From Bacillota bacterium (GTDB lineage: Bacteria > Bacillota > Clostridia > Lachnospirales > Cellulosilyticaceae), in assembly GCA_023410675.1 (NCBI GenBank), contig JAEYPM010000037.1, positions 1-46,780 on the forward strand: DNA of 46,780 nucleotides, given 5' to 3'. This document shows positions 41,640 through 46,780 of this stretch, piece after piece. The notes beneath the pieces were generated by a model. That model had not been told where the DNA came from and searched no databases. It saw only the letters and a program-made list of their open reading frames with translations. The number at the start of each line of letters is the position of its first letter. The stretch's first letter is position 1. A program made the position numbers and the translations under genes.

Positions 41640-42649
41640 AAAATATAAAAGTGCTTGCCATCGAAACATCTTGCGATGAAACATCAGCAGCTGTAGTAGA
41701 AGATGGAAGGCGTGTGTTGTCTAATATAGTCGCAACGCAAATAGATCTCCATAAAAAGTATGGAGGCGTTGTACCAGAGATTGCTTCAAGAATGCATGTG
41801 GAAAAAATAAATTTTGTTATAGAAGAAGCTTTAAAGGAATCGGACCTTTCTTTAGAGGAGATAGATGCCATTGCAGTAACCTATGGGCCAGGTCTTGTAG
41901 GAGCACTTATAGTAGGCGTAGTGGCTGCTAAAAGTATTGCATTTTGTAAAAACAAGCCATTAATAGGTGTGCATCACATAGAAGGACATATAGCTGCAAA
42001 TTATATTCAGCATCCAGAGCTAGTTCCACCCTTTTTATGCTTGGTTGTATCAGGGGGGCATACCCATTTAGTCCATGTTTTAGATTATACAAGCTATGAA
42101 ATAATAGGAAAAACTAGAGATGATGCTGCTGGAGAAGCTTATGATAAGGTTGCAAGAGCTATGGAACTTACTTATCCAGGGGGCCCAAAAATTGATCTTT
42201 TAGCCCAAAATGGTAATGACCAAGCAATTAAATTTCCAAGAGCAACAGTAGATGGCTATGATTTTAGTTTTAGTGGATTAAAATCAGCTGTCCTAAACCA
42301 TATCAATAGTGTAAAGATGAAAGGCGGGTCTATCAATATAGAAGATATTGCAGCAAGCTTTCAGGCCTCCGTCGTAGATGTATTAGTGACAAAGACAATA
42401 AACTTTTCTAAAAACAATAAAATAAATACAGTTGCTTTAGCAGGTGGTGTAGCAGCCAATCAGGGCTTAAGAAAGGCCATGAAACTTAGCTGCGACAAGC
42501 ATAATATAAAACTATTTTATCCAGAAATAGGCTTATGTACAGACAATGCAGCGATGATCGGGTCTGCAGCCTATTATAGATATATCAATGGAATAACGCA
42601 TGGGATGAATCTTAATGCAGTTGCCAATCTCCCTTTGGGAAAAGGATAG
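41636..42649 (+). CDS. tsaD: tRNA N6-adenosine threonylcarbamoyltransferase
   Basis: This 337-residue Kae1/Qri7/YgjD-family protein completes the t6A modification at A37 of ANN-decoding tRNAs. IETSCDETSAAVVEDGR is the signature start; HHIEGHIAANYI holds the metal-binding His pair; VSGGHTHL, DDAAGEAYDKVAR and LAGGVAANQGLR form the nucleotide site. The length is standard. It is translationally coupled to the membrane protein upstream. Confidence 0.97.
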   Translation: MKNIKVLAIETSCDETSAAVVEDGRRVLSNIVATQIDLHKKYGGVVPEIASRMHVEKINFVIEEALKESDLSLEEIDAIAVTYGPGLVGALIVGVVAAKSIAFCKNKPLIGVHHIEGHIAANYIQHPELVPPFLCLVVSGGHTHLVHVLDYTSYEIIGKTRDDAAGEAYDKVARAMELTYPGGPKIDLLAQNGNDQAIKFPRATVDGYDFSFSGLKSAVLNHINSVKMKGGSINIEDIAASFQASVVDVLVTKTINFSKNNKINTVALAGGVAANQGLRKAMKLSCDKHNIKLFYPEIGLCTDNAAMIGSAAYYRYINGITHGMNLNAVANLPLGKG

Positions 42650-42670
42650 AAAATTTTTTAGGAGGAAATA

Positions 42671-43726
42671 ATGAAAAAAATTATCCGCATTTTAGTGGCA
42701 GGTATTTTTGCGAGCTTGATTATTCTAGCACTGGATAAGCTCCAGATATTAAAATTCATTCCACAACCAGAAAGTGCTGTAACACAGATTTTATATGATA
42801 ATATGGAAATAGTTATCTTTGTTATCCTGTTTGCCATATTCTTTTTTACTATAGCGATTCCAGTGTCAAAATGGTTATCAACGATTATTCAAGAAGCACT
42901 GATTAAGCATCCCATGGAAGAAATACTCATTTACGTCATTGGTCTAGGAATAGGACTTGCAGTAGCTAACCTTGCAGGAACAGTTTTGCAAGGAAATAAG
43001 GTGGCCCCAGTAAATTCGATTTTAGAGATTTTACTCTATTTAGGACTGGGCTTTTTTGGTGTGTATATCGTTCATCAGAAAAAGGATGAAATAAAAGGGT
43101 GGTTTAGTAAAAAGGGAAATGCCAGTCATTATATAAAAGCTAAAATACTTGATACAAGTGTTATTATTGATGGAAGAATTTTAGACATTATTAATACTGG
43201 TTTTATAGAAGGAAAAGTAGTGATTCCTTCTTTTGTATTAGATGAACTAAGACATATTGCTGATGCACCAGATAAGCTTAAAAGAAATAGAGGAAGAAGA
43301 GGTCTTGATATCCTTAATGAGATCAAAAAATCAAAGGGAATTCCTATAGAAATCTTTGATATTGATTATAAAGAGATAGATGAAGTGGATAGTAAGCTTT
43401 TAAAATTAGCACAGCAGATACAAGGATCGATAGTAACAAATGACTTTAATCTCAACAAAGTAGCACAACTTCAAAAAATTAAAGTACTTAACATCAATGA
43501 TTTAGCAAATGCAGTTAAACCCATTGTGCTTCCAAATGAAGAAATGAGTGTGACGATTGTTAAAGAAGGAAAAGAGCAAGAGCAAGGACTTGCTTATCTT
43601 AATGACGGAACGATGATCGTTGTTGAAGGTGGTAAAAAACATGTAGGATCCACCATAAATATAGTAGTTACTACAGTATTACAGACATCAGCAGGTCGTA
43701 TGATTTTTGCAAAACCAGCAAAATGA
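42671..43726 (+). CDS. PIN/TRAM-domain membrane protein (YacL-like)
   Basis: This 351-residue protein has about four N-terminal membrane helices (residues 1-135). A PIN-fold nuclease domain follows (about 152-270: ILDTSVIIDGRILDIINTGFIEGKVVIPSFVLDELRHIAD, then SIVTNDFNLNKVAQ, with the acidic cluster of PIN domains). The C-terminal TRAM domain (about 280-350: GLAYLNDGTMIVVEGGKKHVG) likely binds RNA. AGGAGG precedes the ATG; ispD follows, the usual order in Firmicutes. The RNase target is unknown. Confidence 0.93.
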   Translation: MKKIIRILVAGIFASLIILALDKLQILKFIPQPESAVTQILYDNMEIVIFVILFAIFFFTIAIPVSKWLSTIIQEALIKHPMEEILIYVIGLGIGLAVANLAGTVLQGNKVAPVNSILEILLYLGLGFFGVYIVHQKKDEIKGWFSKKGNASHYIKAKILDTSVIIDGRILDIINTGFIEGKVVIPSFVLDELRHIADAPDKLKRNRGRRGLDILNEIKKSKGIPIEIFDIDYKEIDEVDSKLLKLAQQIQGSIVTNDFNLNKVAQLQKIKVLNINDLANAVKPIVLPNEEMSVTIVKEGKEQEQGLAYLNDGTMIVVEGGKKHVGSTINIVVTTVLQTSAGRMIFAKPAK

Positions 43727-43776
43727 TTGTCTTATATCGATGATGTTCTATATCAAAAAATGAGGGAGAAGTAATA

Positions 43777-44499
43777 ATGGGAAAGGTCACAGCTATAATT
43801 GTTGCAGCAGGAAGTGGAAAAAGGATGGGCACTTCTTGCAGTAAGCAATTCATTCTGCTTGAGCAAAAAGAAATATTAGCCCATACGCTAGATAAGTTTA
43901 ATAAGTGCCCATGTGTTGATAGTATAATAGTCGTGATTGCACCTAGCGATAGAGAAAAGGTTCAAAAAGAAATATGCGATAAATATGGCTATCATAAAGT
44001 GACGAAATTAATTGATGGTGGAAAAGAAAGACAAGATTCTGTTTATAATGGGCTATTAAGTGTGGATGATCAAACCGACTTTGTTATTGTTCATGATGGG
44101 GCTAGACCCTTTGTAACCCATGATATTATTATAAACTGCCTAGAAATAGCTAAAAAACATGGGGCGAGTATTGTAGCAGTGCCAGTTAAAGATACAATAA
44201 AAGTATGTAATGACATCACCCATAAAGTCGAAAGGACACCAGATAGAAAAACCCTGTGGAATATACAGACCCCCCAAATATTTAGTTATAAGCTTTTGGT
44301 AGATGCGTATCATTATGCTTATCAAAATAATATACAGGCAACAGATGATAGTATGCTTGTAGAACATATGGGACACGAAGTATATCTTTCAAATGGTGCA
44401 TATACCAATATCAAAATTACGACTCAAGAAGATTTAATTGTGGCAGAAAGAATTTTAAGTGAGACTATGCACATTGATAAGAAGGATAGTCACATTTAG
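43777..44499 (+). CDS. ispD: 2-C-methyl-D-erythritol 4-phosphate cytidylyltransferase
   Basis: This 240-residue enzyme catalyses the CTP-dependent step of the non-mevalonate isoprenoid pathway. AIIVAAGSGKRMGTSCSKQFILL is the CTP-binding glycine-rich motif; VIVHDGARPFV and ERTPDRKTLWNIQTPQIF are characteristic; TDDSMLVEHMGHEVYLSNGAYTNIKITTQEDLIVAE closes the domain. It is a stand-alone IspD, not fused to IspF. GAGGGAG precedes the ATG and a terminator follows. Confidence 0.96.
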   Translation: MGKVTAIIVAAGSGKRMGTSCSKQFILLEQKEILAHTLDKFNKCPCVDSIIVVIAPSDREKVQKEICDKYGYHKVTKLIDGGKERQDSVYNGLLSVDDQTDFVIVHDGARPFVTHDIIINCLEIAKKHGASIVAVPVKDTIKVCNDITHKVERTPDRKTLWNIQTPQIFSYKLLVDAYHYAYQNNIQATDDSMLVEHMGHEVYLSNGAYTNIKITTQEDLIVAERILSETMHIDKKDSHI

Positions 44500-44538
44500 G
44501 TGACACAAATAAAACCCTTGATAATAAAAAGTGATTCG

Positions 44539-44581
44539 CACCCTATAATCCCTGGAAAAATGTGGGTTATAAGGTGTTTTT
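44539..44581 (+). terminator. Intrinsic terminator after ispD
   Basis: An imperfect stem (CACC, TATAA and CCC pairing with GGG, TTATA and GGTG) is followed by TTTTT. The gap 44582-44746 contains no gene that I can support. Confidence 0.7.
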
Positions 44582-44746
44582 CCATTCCCTTTAGAAGCAG
44601 TAACGTGTTACAATAAGTAACTTAATCATGCTAAAGCAATAAAAGGTTGCTATAAAAAAAGTAATGAATTATAATAATATAGAAATTTTAAACTATAATT
44701 GATTATGTGTGTAAAGTTCGTAAAATAATTTTGCAAGAGGTAAACT

Positions 44747-45364
44747 ATGGATAATATGGAAAAATGCATACTAGACGTACCTTTTAATAGTAAGGGGAAA
44801 AGTGCAAAGTTTTTTGATGACTGCGTGGAATTCAACGGACAAAAAGTCCTGTATTCCGAAATTGAAGCACTCATAGCAGAGAGTAGTGGTGTTACTGTTC
44901 ATACATTTGTAGGTATTCCTATGGGAAGAAGATTTACTGCCTCTGTTACATTTAAAATGAATAGTGGTAAAAGCATTCATATTAATATGAATGCTGTGTC
45001 TATGTTTGGAATACCAATCATAAGGAATCCACGTAAAAATGAGCAGCTTTATCCACAATTATTTAATGCAGTTTATTCTATTGTTGCTAAAAGTATGGCA
45101 CAAAAATATATTGATTTAATAAAAGAAGGCACGACTGTTGAAGTTGCTGGGCTTGAGATTAACAGCATTGAAGCAAAAACAAAAGCTAAGTCTTCAAAAA
45201 ATGTTGTTGTCATTAATAAAGATAATTATCGTGAATGCCAGATTACACAAAACTTTGGTGTAGCTGTATTTGACAAACCAGGTGATGTTCTCTTTACATC
45301 TTCAATATGGAGTAATAAAAATGTTTTACTTATTCCATATATATTGGATGCAATTTTTGTTTAA
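44747..45364 (+). CDS. Hypothetical protein, possibly PH-like
   Basis: This 205-residue protein has no signal or membrane helix. The strand-rich N-terminal half (CILDVPFNSKGKSAKFFDDCVEFNGQKVLYSEIEALIAES, then RFTASVTFKMNSGKSIHINM) resembles a bacterial PH-like barrel. A helical middle (YPQLFNAVYSIVAKSMAQKYIDLIKEG) and a second strand-rich part (VVVINKDNYRECQITQNFGVAVFDKPGD) follow. AAGAGG precedes the ATG. A zinc-ribbon protein gene follows by 16 bases and is likely co-expressed. The function is unknown. Confidence 0.65.
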   Translation: MDNMEKCILDVPFNSKGKSAKFFDDCVEFNGQKVLYSEIEALIAESSGVTVHTFVGIPMGRRFTASVTFKMNSGKSIHINMNAVSMFGIPIIRNPRKNEQLYPQLFNAVYSIVAKSMAQKYIDLIKEGTTVEVAGLEINSIEAKTKAKSSKNVVVINKDNYRECQITQNFGVAVFDKPGDVLFTSSIWSNKNVLLIPYILDAIFV

Positions 45365-45380
45365 TGCAAGAGGTAGTATT

Positions 45381-45815
45381 ATGCCAAAAATAAAATGTCC
45401 TATATGTAAAAAAACAAGCAAAAAGACATCTTGTTCGTGGTGTGGTACAAACATTAGCATTCCTGAGGCGGAGCAACTTGTAATTTCTTCTCGTGCATAC
45501 ACTTTATTTAATGATAACAAAAAATACATTGATCGGTATTCAAGCTGTAAGGTTTGCATTACAAACAGACGTTTAGTAATCTATAAAATTAGACCTGAAG
45601 CAGAAAATCCTGCTTTTGGACTGCTCAAGGATTTGATAAATGTCTTTACGAAAAATCCTTACATTTCTATTGCACTGGATGAGATTGAAGGTGTACGACG
45701 ATATGATACATGGCATAAAATAGACACAAAAACGAATACATATTCTGTGTGCGTATCAAAGTTCAAGGAATTTGATGAATTATTTACCCGCTATAAGCAA
45801 TTGGAAGAAATTTAA
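45381..45815 (+). CDS. Zinc-ribbon plus PH/GRAM-like domain protein
   Basis: This 144-residue protein begins with a zinc ribbon, KIKCPICKKTSKKTSCSWCG, with two CxxC knuckles. A PH/GRAM-like barrel follows (about residues 45-140: YIDRYSSCKVCITNRRLVIYKIR, then YISIALDEIEGVRRYDTWHKIDTKTNTYSVCV). The ATG at 45381 follows AAGAGGTAG; the frame extends upstream into the previous gene without an RBS. Such proteins often sense membranes or ligands; no specific role is evident. A likely terminator follows. Confidence 0.7.
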   Translation: MPKIKCPICKKTSKKTSCSWCGTNISIPEAEQLVISSRAYTLFNDNKKYIDRYSSCKVCITNRRLVIYKIRPEAENPAFGLLKDLINVFTKNPYISIALDEIEGVRRYDTWHKIDTKTNTYSVCVSKFKEFDELFTRYKQLEEI

Positions 45816-45931
45816 AATATTTATATTGCATTTTTTAGTTATATTATGTGAATTCACAAGCTATAATAATAACATTTAGTGCAGTCAAACAAGTGAAGTA
45901 TTTGCACTGTTAACCTAATAAAATATCTGTT

Positions 45932-46011
45932 AAGCTTCAATTACAGGATTGTCATTCTTTACTTACAAGTATAATCTCAAGAAGACAATATCATAGTGTT
46001 GAAGCTTTTTT
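45932..46011 (+). terminator. Probable terminator after the zinc-ribbon gene
   Basis: AAGCTTCAA (45932-45940) pairs with TTGAAGCTT (45999-46007), with a second stem inside (GATTGTC with GACAATATC), ending in a T run. The surrounding 45816-45931 and 46012-46087 hold no gene that I can see. Confidence 0.6.
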
Positions 46012-46087
46012 AATCTGTAGACTGACCAAGGGAAATAAGTAAAATGAGGCATTGAAGAAAAAAATAAAAAAAGATGTAAAAAAGGGG

Positions 46088-46116
46088 TTGACGTAAGATA
46101 ATCAGTATGCTATATT
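46088..46116 (+). promoter_or_regulatory. Upstream promoter P1 of the tRNA/rRNA unit
   Basis: TTGACG (46088-46093), a 17-base spacer and TATATT (46111-46116). With the promoter 88 bases downstream it makes a tandem pair like those of rRNA operons. Confidence 0.65.
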
Positions 46117-46175
46117 TAATAAGCGTTTTGGCGAGGGAAAAGTTAAAATAGACTTCTAAGTTTAACAAAAACCTC

Positions 46176-46204
46176 TTGACATTACAGCCTAAATGCTTTA
46201 TAAT
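46176..46204 (+). promoter_or_regulatory. Consensus promoter P2 of the tRNA-Ser genes
   Basis: TTGACA (46176-46181), a 17-base spacer and TATAAT (46199-46204) are a perfect housekeeping sigma promoter. The predicted start is about 45 bases before the first tRNA. Confidence 0.88.
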
Positions 46205-46255
46205 TTGATATTGTTAACGGTCTTAAAAAGCTGTTGTTTGACAATATTTATATGT

Positions 46256-46343
46256 GGAGAGATGGTCGAGTTGGTTTAAGGCACCGGTCTTGAAAACCGG
46301 CGAACGTGTGAGCGTTCCGTGGGTTCGAATCCCACTCTCTCCG
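46256..46343 (+). tRNA. tRNA-Ser (anticodon UGA)
   Basis: The 88-base class II tRNA has acceptor stem GGAGAGA/TCTCTCC with discriminator G, a TTGAAA-type anticodon loop with anticodon TGA, a long variable arm (GAACGTGTGAGCGTTC) and T-arm GTGGGTTCGAATCCCAC. CCA is not encoded. Confidence 0.96.
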
Positions 46344-46381
46344 TTTAATCTTATGTGACGTTAAAAGTGGAGAAGAAATAT

Positions 46382-46473
46382 GGAGAAGTACCCAAGTGGT
46401 CGAAGGGGCTCCCCTGGAAAGGGAGTAGGTCGTTAATAGCGGCGCGAGGGTTCAAATCCCTCCTTCTCCGCCA
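46382..46473 (+). tRNA. tRNA-Ser (anticodon GGA), CCA encoded
   Basis: Acceptor stem GGAGAAG/CTTCTCC with discriminator G, anticodon loop CTGGAAA (anticodon GGA), a long class II variable arm, T-arm GAGGGTTCAAATCCCTC and a genomically encoded CCA (46471-46473). It lies 38 bases after the first tRNA-Ser. Confidence 0.96.
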
Positions 46474-46533
46474 TTTAACCATGGGATTAATGATTTGAAT
46501 GAACATTGAAAATAAAATAGTAATCATGTAACG

Positions 46534-46557
46534 AAAAAATCATACCCTGATTTTTTT
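46534..46557 (+). terminator. AT-rich hairpin between tRNA-Ser and 16S rRNA
   Basis: AAAAAATCA pairs with TGATTTTTT around TACCC and is followed by T. The stem is weak in GC but has the form of an intrinsic terminator. It would separate the tRNA unit from the rRNA operon, or act as a partial stop. Confidence 0.5.
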
Positions 46558-46607
46558 GAGTAAATTCAGATCTATAGAGCAGAGGAAACAAAGCTTTATA
46601 GGAAAAC

Positions 46608-46636
46608 TTGTCAGCATCTCTACTATATTATATACA
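46608..46636 (+). promoter_or_regulatory. Candidate promoter of the rRNA operon
   Basis: TTGTCA (46608-46613), a 17-base spacer and TATACA (46631-46636) lie about 45 bases before the 16S gene, suggesting the rRNA operon has its own promoter. Confidence 0.55.
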
Positions 46637-46678
46637 TAAGTAAATACTATAGGAAGAGATCTTAGTCAAGACAAACTT

Positions 46679-46780
<102 letters not shown>

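Noticed and set aside
45270..45380. Upstream extension of the zinc-ribbon protein
   Set aside because: It overlaps the previous gene in another frame, and the RBS supports the ATG at 45381, which starts right before the zinc ribbon.

Overview
The window is AT-rich, with strong Shine-Dalgarno sequences, tightly packed operons and intrinsic terminators. It reads as a chromosomal segment of a nitrogen-fixing anaerobic low-GC Firmicute (class Clostridia). The nitrogenase cluster closely follows the Clostridium pasteurianum plan: nifI1/nifI2 between nifH and nifD, a nifN-nifB fusion, a split nifV and a 102-residue thioredoxin-like 2Fe-2S ferredoxin. The partial 16S rRNA at the right edge would fit Lachnospirales/Cellulosilyticum-like Clostridia, but I could not run a search, so the lineage is tentative.

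Layout. (1) 1-4 kb, accessory: an intact IS3-family element (20-1237), then a probable type II restriction-modification pair, a nuclease-like protein with a B3-like C-terminus (1492-2703) and a cytosine-C5 methyltransferase (2797-3768). (2) 4.1-6.7 kb: modABC molybdate importer behind a long leader hairpin. (3) 7-17.9 kb: one nif operon, nifH-nifI1-nifI2-nifD-nifK-nifE-nifN/B-fdx-nifV(omega)-nifV(alpha), with hairpins before nifH and between nifK and nifE and a terminator at 17853-17895. Molybdate import next to a Mo-nitrogenase, FeMo-co assembly genes and homocitrate synthase make a nearly self-contained nitrogen-fixation island; no nifA-like activator or sigma-54 site was seen. (4) 18-21 kb: single genes, namely a Fic protein with a C-terminal inhibitory motif, a GNAT acetyltransferase, a Dabb protein, a lone PAS protein, an unknown, and a truncated reverse-strand gene start.

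(5) 21.4-26.2 kb: an envelope/second-messenger operon: DUF4015 glycosidase-like protein, two undescribed membrane proteins, diadenylate cyclase CdaA and its regulator CdaR. (6) 26.5-35.9 kb: sugar metabolism: ribulokinase, a LacI-type regulator, a GH130 mannosyl-glucose phosphorylase, phosphohexomutase, mannose-6-phosphate isomerase, ROK glucokinase and GlmM. Together these can take mannosyl-glucose to glucose-6-P and fructose-6-P. GlmM, normally beside cdaA-cdaR, is displaced by this block. (7) 36-38.2 kb, minus strand: a membrane-anchored glucosaminidase-like protein and an orphan phage-type ERF recombinase. (8) 38.3-45.8 kb: housekeeping genes (RNase Z, TsaD, PIN/TRAM protein, IspD) interspersed with uncharacterised secreted, zinc-ribbon and PH/GRAM-like proteins. 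(9) 46-46.8 kb: tandem promoters, two tRNA-Ser genes (UGA, GGA) and the start of a 16S rRNA gene cut by the window edge.

The best candidates for undescribed biology are the nuclease/methyltransferase pair, the membrane proteins encoded with CdaA, the leader hairpins of the mod and nif operons, and the hairpin inside the nif operon. All functions are inferred from motifs read by eye; no database search was run.
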